The position numbers and the translations under genes are program-made. Below the pieces are notes generated by a model. It made no database searches. It was given only the letters and a program-made list of their open reading frames with translations, and had not been told where the DNA came from. DNA of 64,000 nt from Aotearoamyces nothofagi (lineage: Eukaryota; Ascomycota; Leotiomycetes; Leotiales; Tympanidaceae). Where the stretch lies: the NCBI GenBank assembly GCA_015345905.1, contig JADDTR010000001.1, forward strand, positions 1,364,001 to 1,428,000. The letters are read 5' to 3'. Below are positions 54,978 through 64,000 of this stretch, piece after piece; within the stretch, counting starts at the first letter, position 1, and every line of letters starts with the position of its first letter.

Positions 54978-55819
54978 TTACATGACGACACCAGAGTTGC
55001 TGGCAATACGCTAGAAGTATGTCAGTAATTGTTTCCAGAATTTGGTTTGGCCAAACTTACTGGCCATAGCTCAGCTGCCTCCTTTCCGACTGGTCCAGTG
55101 ATGGCTGATCCCTTCATCTCGCCCTTTGGGTTGACAATCTGTAGAAAATTTTGTCAGCAGTTCATTCTGCAAGATATATCAAGAAGCCGTGCAAAGCATT
55201 CCTCTGCGGTGCACCCGCTTGATGTTCAATGTCTCCCCAGGCCATCCGAATGCCTCAATTGTTTTTTTTTGAATCGATTCAACCTTCCCTCTTCTCAGCG
55301 TGTAACGAAAATGTCTATACTTACAACACCAGCGTTATCCTCAAAGTACAAGAAGACACCGTCTGTTCTCCTCCATGGCTTGCTCTGGCGCACAATAACC
55401 GCGGGCATGACCTTCTTTCTCAATTCAGGCTTTCCCTTCTTGACTGTAGCCATAACCATGTCACCAACACCACCAGCTGGCAGACGGTTAAGACGAGCAC
55501 CAATACCCTTGACGGAAATGATGTAAAGATTTCGTGCACCGGAGTTATCGCAGCAGTTCATCACGGCTCCACTAGACGTATGTCAGTATGCGCTTCTTCG
55601 ACAGTCGAATCGTGTAATCGATGCCTTGAAGGACTTTTCGAGGTAGGAGAACGTACACTGGAAGACCGAGAGTCATCTTTAGCTTGCCACCAGGGGCACC
55701 ACGTCTGTACAGAGATCACATTAGCTTTACATCCAATGAAGAGATTGCTCCGCGATTCTCGGGATTTTCGCAACACGCAGTTTTGTTGAACAAGGGAAAG
55801 CTTACGAGAGCTTTGCCAT
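54978..55819 (-). CDS. rpl23: 60S ribosomal protein uL14 (L23)
   Basis: Five coding exons, 55819-55806, 55704-55657, 55571-55325, 55138-55061 and 55010-54978, give 139 aa, close to the yeast length. The first coding exon has only 14 nt (MAKLS.. with a split serine). The protein reads [20 protein letters not shown], then [20 protein letters not shown]. It continues [39 protein letters not shown] and ends [11 protein letters not shown]. uL14 binds 25S rRNA at the subunit interface near the GTPase-factor site. Many short introns are usual for ribosomal protein genes in filamentous fungi. The intron before IVNPKG is 186 nt, the longest in the gene. Confidence 0.97.
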
Positions 55820-56653
55820 TTCGTCGGAGGTTCTTTGAGATTCGTTAAGAGGTCAAAGATTGGTTGTGATGGGTTGTCGTCGAAGTTGGAGATTCTTTCA
55901 GGTGGGAATTTGATCGCGAACCCTAATCGGAACTCGCTCGCTTAGCGCGGAAAATCCCACCACCTCAGATTTTCTCAATGCTGCACTTACAACGAGAGGA
56001 TGTAACAGTACATAATTTACAATCAGATTTTCTCGGAAATGTGAAAGGTAGATGAAAGCTCTTCGCGATCTTTCAAACATGCCATTTCTTCAACTGCACC
56101 TTGCATATCATGGAAAACGGATCAGCGGCTCGGCCGGGGTTGAATATGAGCTTCAGGTCTTCGTGGTTAGAAGACTTGGCAATAGCACGGCAAGGTCACA
56201 GTTTATAGTAATTTAAATCTTTTTAATTGCGTATGAGTGCGTTTAAATCCTTAATACAAAGCTCTGGAATGCGACATTGCCCTATCCTGATATGAAGGAA
56301 ATATGACGCAACCGAAAATATAGATGCGCGACTCCGGCATCCTTTTAAAATTCCTCTGACTACCTAAGGTATCAACCCCTTCTTGCACGCCAGCGACGCC
56401 GTAATATACCTGTCCCCACCAATTTGATTTTTGAGCTGATAGTAAGGGCAACTTGATAGAGAGAGTTTTCAGGATAGCACCTGCTCTAGTCATCCACTAT
56501 GTTGACTCGAATATTGCTTTATGCTAGCCTCTCGAAAGCGCAAAGCTTGGTCAGAGTACTTATATTATTAGAGTCCATTGTGGAATGCAGGCGTGAACGT
56601 AATTGTGATATGAGAAATAGATCTTGAAGATACAGGGAAAGAGGGGTTCGCAA
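55820..56653. other. Intergenic region, uL14 promoter and HDAC 3' flank
   Basis: No gene is seen in these 834 bases. The first 100-150 are probably the uL14 leader and promoter, and the far end is the 3' untranslated region of the deacetylase gene. Confidence 0.5.
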
Positions 56654-58788
56654 TTATGGCTGCGATTGTTCAGCGAGCTCAGTGGACGCTTCTGCGACAA
56701 CATTTGCGCCATCGCGTTCAGCTTCAGCTTCCTCTTTTTGTGTAATCCCTTCTGCCACAATGCTTGGAGTAGCTGCAGCCGGCTCCGGATTTATGACCGT
56801 GATGGTCACATCACCCTCGGCGGGAGCTGCTGGAGCCGTGTCAGCATGTGCAGGGGACAACGGCGGGGTTGGAGCACGAGCAATGGTAGGAGTTGGTGGA
56901 GGCGGATCGGCTGTTGGTGCAGGTGGCTCTGTCATATCCACGTCACCCTCGGCATCAACAGGTTGACGGGGTGAGGTCGCGCGAGATGCAGCATTTGATG
57001 GCCCAGATTCTCCAATTGTAGTTGTAGAGGGATCAAGCTTATCTTCCATGACTTCTGCGTTGATTTGTTGATTTGTCTCCGTAGCAATTGCTGTGGTTAT
57101 GTCGTCAACTTGAGCAGCAATCTCAGGAGTAGCCATTGCACTATCCATATCGACATCTGACGCGGCGGTGTTTGAATTTTGGAAGTCCATTATGTTGCGA
57201 CGCTTTGAGACTCCATTTTGCGGGCGAACACCGTTCATGTGATTCTCCTCTTCATCCTCACTTTCGTCAAGTTCATCTTCTCGCGTTATCTGTTTATCCC
57301 ATCTCCGTGTCGTGGTACGAGTGTCCTTGTTCTCGTCTTCGTCGATGTCGTCGAGCTCGGCTTCCTCTTCTTCCGTCATACCCATCATCGGCTCTCTGGG
57401 AACTTCCTGCATTTGTACAGACGGTGCAAAAGCAGTCTTTTTCAAATTCTCAATGACTTGGATCTTGATTTTTTCGAGATACTCAATTGAGTTTGCGTTC
57501 TCCATATTTGATGCACGAACATCAAGCTCGTAGTCAGGACCATAATACTAAAGGATGTTAGCTTCAAGGAGGCCGGTAATCTAGAGCCACTCACCTCATA
57601 GTACTCATTAAACGGCAGAACAGTAGGCATATCTTCGCCGACAAGTAAACCGGTCTCGTATGCCCAGGTACGGGCTACGTTGCGCATGGTATATCCTCCA
57701 CCACCCACGACCAATGTCGGCAGGTTAAAGCTTTTTACGAATTTCACGCAATTTGCGTGGCCACGCATACTCAGATTGAAGCAACCTAGACGATCACCCG
57801 ACAAGCTGTCTCCACCACATTGGAGAACAACAGCTTCTGGTCGGTAATACTGCATCACGGCAGAAATGACAGGCTCGAAAATGGACTTGTATGAAGCGTC
57901 ATCAATTCCGTCGCGAAGAGGGAAGTTGACAGCGTAGTTTTTGCCTTGGCCCACGCCAATATCGCGCAGTTCTCCAGTCCCAGGGAAATACTCACCGTAC
58001 TTGTGAAAAGAACAAGTCATGACCCGATCGGTGGTATAAAATGCTTCTTCGACGCCGTCGCCATGGTGGACATCAATGTCAACGTAAAGAACGCGAGACT
58101 TGAACCGGAGGAGTTCGATTATACCGAGCACGATGTCTGCATGTCCGTTAGCTGCAATGTTCCGAGAGGAGTCTACTCTGCTTACCGTTGATGTAGCAGA
58201 AACCACTGGCTTCGCTCTTCTTCGCGTGATGTAGACCTCCAGCCCAATTAACTGCGATGTCGCATTTTCCGCGGTTGAGGCGAGCGGCACCCTCCATACT
58301 CCCTCCCGCACTGATGCCGCAGAATTCAAACAGACCGTCAAAGACAGGGCAATCGTCACCGACATTATATTTGCCTTGCTCCTTGGCATAATTTTCCATA
58401 TTGTCGGGCGTAACCTTTTGGAGGAAGTCGACGTACTCGTCTGTGTGAAATTGGGTCATTTCATGCTTGTTCGCTGGCTTCGCTCGCTGGGGAGAAGTCA
58501 GCAGTCAACTCTTCAGCATTGATTATGGCATGGCGTTGGATTCTGTGCGCAGCTATGCGCTATGCGCCTTCAGGAAAACCGTTAGAAAAGACTCACGTAG
58601 ATCTCCATCTTCTTATAGACTCCATAGTTCATAATCAAGCTATGTGCCAGTCGTATTCGGTGAGGTTTCATGGGGTGTCCAGCGACGTATGCGTAGTTTC
58701 CAACATCTGAGTCGTAGAAGTAGGCAATCTTCTTCTTGGTTCCTGCCCCATTGACGGCCGGGGGATCGATTGGCGCGAAGGAGGCCAT
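56654..58788 (-). CDS. rpd3: Class I histone deacetylase, Rpd3 type
   Basis: Exons 58788-58597, 58486-58186, 58136-57595 and 57547-56654 give 642 aa. The enzyme removes acetyl groups from histone lysines in Sin3-type corepressor complexes. The catalytic domain (about 18-390) shows [53 protein letters not shown] (tandem His), [15 protein letters not shown] (Zn-binding Asp/His), [16 protein letters not shown], and [20 protein letters not shown] near the end. A long acidic then P/A/T-rich C-terminal tail (about 400-642, with [14 protein letters not shown] and [15 protein letters not shown]) follows, as in filamentous-fungal RpdA rather than Hos2. It is divergent from the Rpn11 gene. The first 17 residues are short and variable, as usual. 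Confidence 0.96.
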
Positions 58789-59431
58789 GATGACGGCGAA
58801 CTGAGCGTGCCACCAGATCCGGATTTGTAGGAAAACTACAAGCCTTGAAACCAAATAGTCGTAAGCGACCAGGAAACTCTGATAAGAATCGTTGATCGGT
58901 TGAAACTGGTAAAAGGCAATTTGCCGTTAGAGCTTGTGATAATGAAGTATGGGTGGCAGGTAGAAGGTTCGAAGGGCAGCTAAAGAAGGGTGTCGGCAAA
59001 AGCCGCACTACTCACTTAATCGTAGCTTGAGCTTCAAGATTTTGAATGGACCAGCCTCCTCTATTCGCTCCTATTGTCCACAGCCTATTGTGAAAAAGAA
59101 AATAAAGGTGATGTGCCGTTTCTTGCCCTTAAGGCGGAACGACAGAAACTTTTACACTGGCAATATAGAGATCCTACGTAAAACTGAGTGTACCTTGACC
59201 GTAGGCACAACGCCACGCAGCAATTCCACTTGAGTCTCAGCCTTGCACTAGCACGTGACATCGCGCTGCGCTAGTGAGACTGGGGGCTTGATGACATTCG
59301 CGTTCTAAGCTGCCTTCGAGCTTTGCTAACGGACAGGTACCCATTCAAGTGCCACTCAAGTCAACGGTACCTCGAAATACCGTATTGTGCGAAATAATCC
59401 CATCCGGCTGTTTATCAAAACCTTCGTCACG
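58789..59431. promoter_or_regulatory. Divergent promoter, HDAC and Rpn11
   Basis: 643 bases lie between two outward-facing starts. A CACGTGAC word lies near 59251. The proteasome-type PACE motif GGTGGCAAA is not present in exact form; GGTGGCAGG occurs near 58951. Confidence 0.5.
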
Positions 59432-60583
59432 ATGGATAGATTAAATCGCATGCTGGCGACTGCAGGAGGTATGAGTGGCCTCAACAGTGCTGCCCCCGGA
59501 TCGGTAAGTTGACTTCTCCCCTACAATATAGATCGCATAATATTTGCTTCGAGGTCATGAACTGACTGGCCATCATGAAGGACAACACCAGTTTGATCGA
59601 CAATTCTGAGACCGTCTACATATCGTCTCTTGCCCTTCTGAAGATGCTGCGACATGGAAGAGCTGGTGTACCTATGGAAGTCATGGGCCTTATGCTTGGA
59701 GAGTTTGTCGACGATTTCACGGTTAGGGTAGTAGATGTATTTGCTATGCCCCAAAGTGGTACCGGTGTTAGTGTCGAAGCGGTTGATCCAGTCTTCCAAA
59801 CTAAAATGATGGATATGTTGAGGCAAACGGGCCGGTAAGTTTCTTCCTGCCAACGTAAGACAATAGAATATACTGACGTGGTGTATTAGACCGGAAACTG
59901 TTGTCGGCTGGTACCATTCACATCCAGGATTTGGCTGCTGGTTATCTTCTGTGGATATCAACACGCAACAATCCTTCGAACAACTAACTCCTCGAGCAGT
60001 CGCAGTGGTCGTCGATCCAATCCAGTCTGTCAAAGGCAAAGTCGTCATCGATGCATTTCGACTCATCAACCCACAATCACTCATGCTGGGCCAAGAGCCC
60101 CGTCAAAGTACATCAAACTTGGGGCACCTCAACAAGCCGTCTATCCAAGCACTCATCCATGGTTTGAATAGGCACTACTATAGCATTGGTATCAACTACC
60201 GAAAGTCGGCTCTAGAAGAAAACATGCTCATGAACCTTCATAAGCACGTGTGGACGGAAGGACTACAGATGGATGACTTCAGAGTAGAAGGCTCACGAAA
60301 TACTGAACGATTACAACAGCTTGTTGGTCTCGCAGAGGGCTACGAGAAGCGAGTAAAAGAGGAGGCCGAGTTAACAAAGGATCAACTCAAGACAAGATAT
60401 GTTGGAAAGGTCGATCCAAAGAAGCACTTGGAGGACATTGGACAGCAATTGATCGAGGACAATATCGTCTCAGTCTCAAGGCAGATGATCGATAAAGAGG
60501 CCTCAGTACCGGTGAAGGATCCAAGAAATAGCGCAAACGGCCACTTGAACGGGGATAGCATGGATATAGAGGAAGAGCTGTGA
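59432..60583 (+). CDS. rpn11: 26S proteasome regulatory subunit Rpn11 (JAMM deubiquitinase)
   Basis: Exons 59432-59503, 59581-59834 and 59890-60583 give 339 aa. Rpn11 is the lid-associated metalloprotease that removes ubiquitin chains from substrates as they enter the proteasome. The protein opens [16 protein letters not shown]. The catalytic Glu lies in [16 protein letters not shown], and the JAMM metal motif [14 protein letters not shown] (His, His, Asp) sits just after the second splice join (..[11 protein letters not shown]). The C-terminal helices ([11 protein letters not shown] to [12 protein letters not shown]) bind the Rpn8 partner. The final 25 residues are polar and acidic (..SMDIEEEL), which makes it longer than the yeast protein and normal for filamentous fungi. 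Confidence 0.97.
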
Positions 60584-61317
60584 TTACGCATGCTTGCTTT
60601 ACGTGTTGTACAATAGGCGTTTGGCAGCTCAGGCTTAGCATGGTAGAAAGAGAGTTTCCCGGTCTTTGAATCATCTGTCCCTTCCTGGTGTATAATCTTG
60701 TGATTATTTGTACAACTATGTTCTGGAACTTATTGCCTCAGGCTCGTGTAGAGGACTTGTTCCGGTGAATCATGACGGTAGACTAGAATTTTGTGGATTT
60801 TAGCTCTTGATATATTCATTGAAGTCTCTAATGTACACTGTGATCATGTCGAACGAGGAGAGAAGCCCGCCTATATGCACTATCTAGACTCTACCAGCAT
60901 TATGTTTAGGATCTATCTCGACAATCGTGACATGATGTTGGAATTATTTTATGCACTTTTCAAGATGATGAGATCGAGACTGGCAACAGGGGTTTGAACG
61001 GCGACGAAGAAAAAAAATAACAATAGAATGGTAAATGGTTCCATTCTGAAAAACGCCTTTCTGTCCCGGTGCTTCAGTACATTTGCACTACGGAAAGCGA
61101 GGTAGATTACATCACACGAATGGGTGAAATACCAGTCTTGAAGTGGTTGGTTCTGGACAGCAGGTCTTGTTCCTTCCAGAGGTAGGATGGCGATTTTCTT
61201 TTAAACGGGACCTCAACCACAAGAATATGCATCAGCGAGGAATAGCAAGGTTTCTCGTGTTGCTATTCACGTTATCTTAAATACTATTCGAACATGCCAA
61301 TACCACAAGACACCCCT
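60584..61317. other. Convergent 3' intergenic region
   Basis: 734 bases lie between the Rpn11 stop and the next minus-strand stop. A short frame at 60791-60997 has no recognisable features. Confidence 0.5.
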
Positions 61318-62193
61318 TTAAATAGCTACAGCTATCTCAGGCAAAGCCTGAAGGAGGGATGGGTTTGCTAGTAGGATATCTACACACTCTTCATCCTTGT
61401 CCTCATCCTTATCCTCATCCCTATCGTCACCCCAGCCACGTTCCGGGCCCCATGAGATCAGCTTCTGGTGCTTATGTGCAACGCTCCGGAGAGCCTTCAT
61501 CATGGCACCATTTCTCTGTACTGAAGACCAGGCATCTAACTGTACCTCAATGATACAAGGAATGGAAGATAGCACTTCGTCGAGTAGGTTCTTGGAAAAG
61601 GTTTCGTAGAATCCGTCATCTCCACGGCGGAAGCCATTGAATATAGGGTTTGACGTGTCAACTTGGACCATGACTTTCAATAACCTCACTCTCACTGCAT
61701 CCTTTAGCCCTAATGCATCATTCACTACCCATCCTCGAGGTGGATTGGCGAATCCGGGCCCCAGTCGAAGCTCCAAGCACGTTAGGGAGGCTCGCTGACG
61801 TGCCGAAAGTCGTGCTAATAATGGCTTCTTTGCCTTGAAGAACCGACCAGGATGGCATGGGAATATACGAACGGTGTGGGTGGAATAAAATTCATGTGAT
61901 GCTTCGGCGTGTACCTGCTTCGATACGAAGAAAACAGACAACTTCCGATGTATATTGCGGTAATTATCTGGATCCAGATCAATCACTTCTGGAGCCGTAT
62001 GAAAAACCAATGCATAGATCTTGTTACGCAACTCGGATGGTAAGTCCAGGAATTTAAATGGCTTCTTCTTGCTAGCGGGCTCTTCTTCGTCATCGGAAGG
62101 ATATGTGGAGAGACATGCAGAGGGTAGAGGTGTTGATGCACTAGATCCAGCAGATCGGAGGTTCAGCAAGCTGTGGCTCGTCGCAGTGTTCAT
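61318..62193 (-). CDS. F-box/2EXR-like hypothetical protein
   Basis: Single exon, 291 aa. After a polar S/T-rich start and an acidic patch (DDEEEPASKKK), residues about 46-66 read KFLDLPSELRNKIYALVFHT. This is the L-LP-E-R--IY pattern of the F-box-like/2EXR fungal family. The next segment, RKLSVFFVSKQVHAEASHEFY, fits the same family (L..v.rqi..Ea...fy). The middle carries a Leu-rich region (ASLTCLELRLGPGF). Near the C-terminus lies a K/D/E repeat (DRDEDKDEDKDEE). If the F-box reading is right it could recruit a target to an SCF complex; most fungal relatives are uncharacterised. It is divergent from TIM50. Confidence 0.7.
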   Translation of the reverse strand: MNTATSHSLLNLRSAGSSASTPLPSACLSTYPSDDEEEPASKKKPFKFLDLPSELRNKIYALVFHTAPEVIDLDPDNYRNIHRKLSVFFVSKQVHAEASHEFYSTHTVRIFPCHPGRFFKAKKPLLARLSARQRASLTCLELRLGPGFANPPRGWVVNDALGLKDAVRVRLLKVMVQVDTSNPIFNGFRRGDDGFYETFSKNLLDEVLSSIPCIIEVQLDAWSSVQRNGAMMKALRSVAHKHQKLISWGPERGWGDDRDEDKDEDKDEECVDILLANPSLLQALPEIAVAI

Positions 62194-62663
62194 TTCGAGT
62201 GATAGGGTTCAACTACACGCGAGTAGGGAGGGAGAGAGTACGATTTGAGTAATAGACAAGTATCCTAGGGCTAGAAAGACGTGGTAGGGTGAATCTGTAG
62301 CGATACAACGGGCGTCGACCGTGAATGGAGCAGCGTTCTTATGAACGCCGGTCTAACGGCCTCGTCTTTAGCAGCGCCATATTCGTCTCCCCAGCTAATA
62401 CAACCTCGCGTCCATAGAGTAAAGGAGCGTCAAGTCAAATTTCGTGTTACTGGGTGTCAACTTTGAAGAAGAAAGGAACAAAAGAGGAGGCGAATTCTAT
62501 TTTGTGCGGCGGCGAGCTAAGTGCCCGCACGGACCAGCTCGGTCGTTGTTAATTTTTGGATATCATCATCCCATTCATCAACTATTCGCAACAGTATCAA
62601 TGTCCCAGTATTTATCGTATCTTCTTTATTGAAGCTACGTACTGGAGAGGTAACATTGGCTTG
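62194..62663. promoter_or_regulatory. Divergent promoter, F-box-like gene and TIM50
   Basis: 470 bases lie between outward-facing starts. The TIM50 frame is open upstream to 62556 but has no ATG before 62664. No known site is recognised. Confidence 0.5.
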
Positions 62664-64000
62664 ATGTCGACAATGCTAGCACGAGCGGTCAGCGGTTCTC
62701 TGCGTACACGAGCCTTCCGACCAACCGGTGCAAGCTTTCGAATAGCTTCCTCACAATGGACTCGAAGTATGGCGAATAACAATAGGCGCGGACCACCTAA
62801 GAAGCCAATAGACTACTCAAGACCTTCCAGCGCACCGCAGTCTCCCAGACCTTCATCAATTGGACCTCAAAGATCGACAGGAGAGGGAGCTGCTTTTGGA
62901 GCCGAACAGCCATCTTCTAGCACGGGATCAAATAATGAAGTAGGAAATCTTAGGCACTCAAAGCTTCAGGACGGGGTTAAGAGAAATGCCTCGCCGGACG
63001 GAAATGCTACCTATAAACCAACAGATGAGTCACAATCAGAGAACACAGCTATCGATTCAGCCGAAGCGGAGGAACAAGCCCGAGCACAAGCAGCGTTACC
63101 TGACCTTACCCAAGGCATACCATCTACATTAGAGTATGAAACGATGGGCAGTACATCTTCAAGCAGTTCTTCAGGTACGGCTTTAAATCTTACTGGAGAT
63201 CCCACACAAACATCTGGCTCAGGAGGACGGGGTCGAGGAGAACTCCCGGCGTCTGCTTACATCTCGTCTTCGGAAAGAAAGCGCTTAAGGCTAGCGAACT
63301 ATATGTACGCTTCCGCTTTTCTTTCCATTATTGTTGGCTACGTATACCTGGGAAGGAACTGGGAGACTGAGGAGGAGGAAAATCAACACCCTGATGCGCC
63401 ATCAGGATGGGCTCTAGGTCTGATGTGGCATCGTGCAAAGGCTCGTACCGGTGATCAATTAAACTATTATAATGAGCCTGCTTTCAAGAAGTTGCTACCA
63501 GATCCGGACCCAAGTTTTGAGCGACCATATACCTTGGTCTTGAGTTTGGAAGACCTTCTCATTCATAGTGAATGGACTCGGGAGCATGGCTGGAGAATGG
63601 CAAAAAGGCCTGGTGTTGATTATTTTATACGATACTTGAGCCAGTACTATGAACTGGTTATCTTTACGACAGTACCATGGGCTGTGGGAGAGCCAGTAAT
63701 CCGAAAGCTCGACCCATACCATATTATTACATGGCCACTGTATAGAGAGGCTACAATGTACAAGGATGGTGAATATGTGAAGGTAGGTGTTCCTCTGTTA
63801 CTCGCTCTAACCCATACTAATAATGATATAGGACCTTTCATATCTCAATCGCGATCTGTCAAAGGTCATCCTTATCGACACTGTTCAAAACCATGCCAGA
63901 GCTCAACCTGAAAATGCAATTATCCTTCCTAAATGGACAGGTGATCCCAAAGACAAAGAACTTGTCTCATTAATACCATTCCTCGAATACCTCCCTACTA
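62664..64000 (+). CDS. tim50: Mitochondrial inner-membrane translocase subunit TIM50, 3' end missing
   Basis: Exon 1 spans 62664-63782 and exon 2 runs from 63832 past the window end; the intron is GTAGGT..GATATAG. Tim50 is the receptor of the TIM23 complex that takes presequence proteins from the TOM channel. The N-terminus ([20 protein letters not shown]) is a basic, acid-free mitochondrial presequence. A long polar, S/P-rich stretch follows to about 210, then one membrane segment, [19 protein letters not shown]. The intermembrane-space part is the FCP1/NLI-phosphatase-like domain: [40 protein letters not shown] and [14 protein letters not shown] joined to [13 protein letters not shown]. The usual DxDx(T/V) is SLED here, as in other Tim50 proteins that lack phosphatase activity. 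ATG 62674, four codons in, is an alternative start. Confidence 0.95.

Overview
The window looks like nuclear DNA of a filamentous ascomycete (Pezizomycotina). Most genes carry short introns of about 45-70 nt with GT..AG ends and CTGAC/CTAAC-like branch sites. One edge is an extremely AT-rich block of the kind left by repeat-induced point mutation (RIP). The gene content (highly reducing polyketide synthase, Zn2Cys6 factor, DHA-type exporter, GH76 mannanase, class I histone deacetylase with a long tail) is typical of the group. A leotiomycete-like host is a guess; nothing here fixes the genus. Exon structures were worked out by hand from splice signals, and every complete multi-exon model closes in frame.

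Layout. 1-1570 is AT-rich and gene-free. 1.6-3.3 kb is packed with small tandem and inverted repeats. A small cysteine-rich secreted protein (3.35 kb) and a small membrane protein (6.2 kb) follow. 9.2-14.6 kb holds a dynamin-like GTPase, a Nudix hydrolase and an APH-like kinase. 14.6-17.9 kb has no gene I can support. 17.9-26 kb is accessory: an MFS exporter, an unknown basic protein, an FAD amine/amino-acid oxidase, a small two-pass membrane protein, two tandem duplications and a decayed Zn2Cys6 regulator. 27.1-37.6 kb is mostly conserved: HMG-CoA reductase, a BuGZ/ZNF207-like zinc-finger protein and a GH76 enzyme.

38.2-49.8 kb is the most interesting part, a compact polyketide locus. An alpha/beta hydrolase of the type that acts in trans on polyketides and a full highly reducing PKS (KS-AT-DH-psiMT-ER-KR-ACP, about 2,399 aa, no thioesterase) are transcribed divergently from one 0.73-kb region. 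A LaeA-like SAM methyltransferase lies convergent to the PKS. The likely scheme is chain assembly by the PKS, release or transfer by the hydrolase, and possible methylation or regulation by the third gene. HMG-CoA reductase lies 9 kb upstream of the PKS start, which recalls statin-type clusters, but here it looks like the ordinary housekeeping copy.

52.8-64 kb is conserved housekeeping: an unknown 194-aa protein, RidA, ribosomal protein uL14, an RPD3-type histone deacetylase, proteasome subunit Rpn11, a domain-poor F-box/2EXR-like protein and TIM50, which is cut by the window end. No tRNA, rRNA or CRISPR array was recognised.
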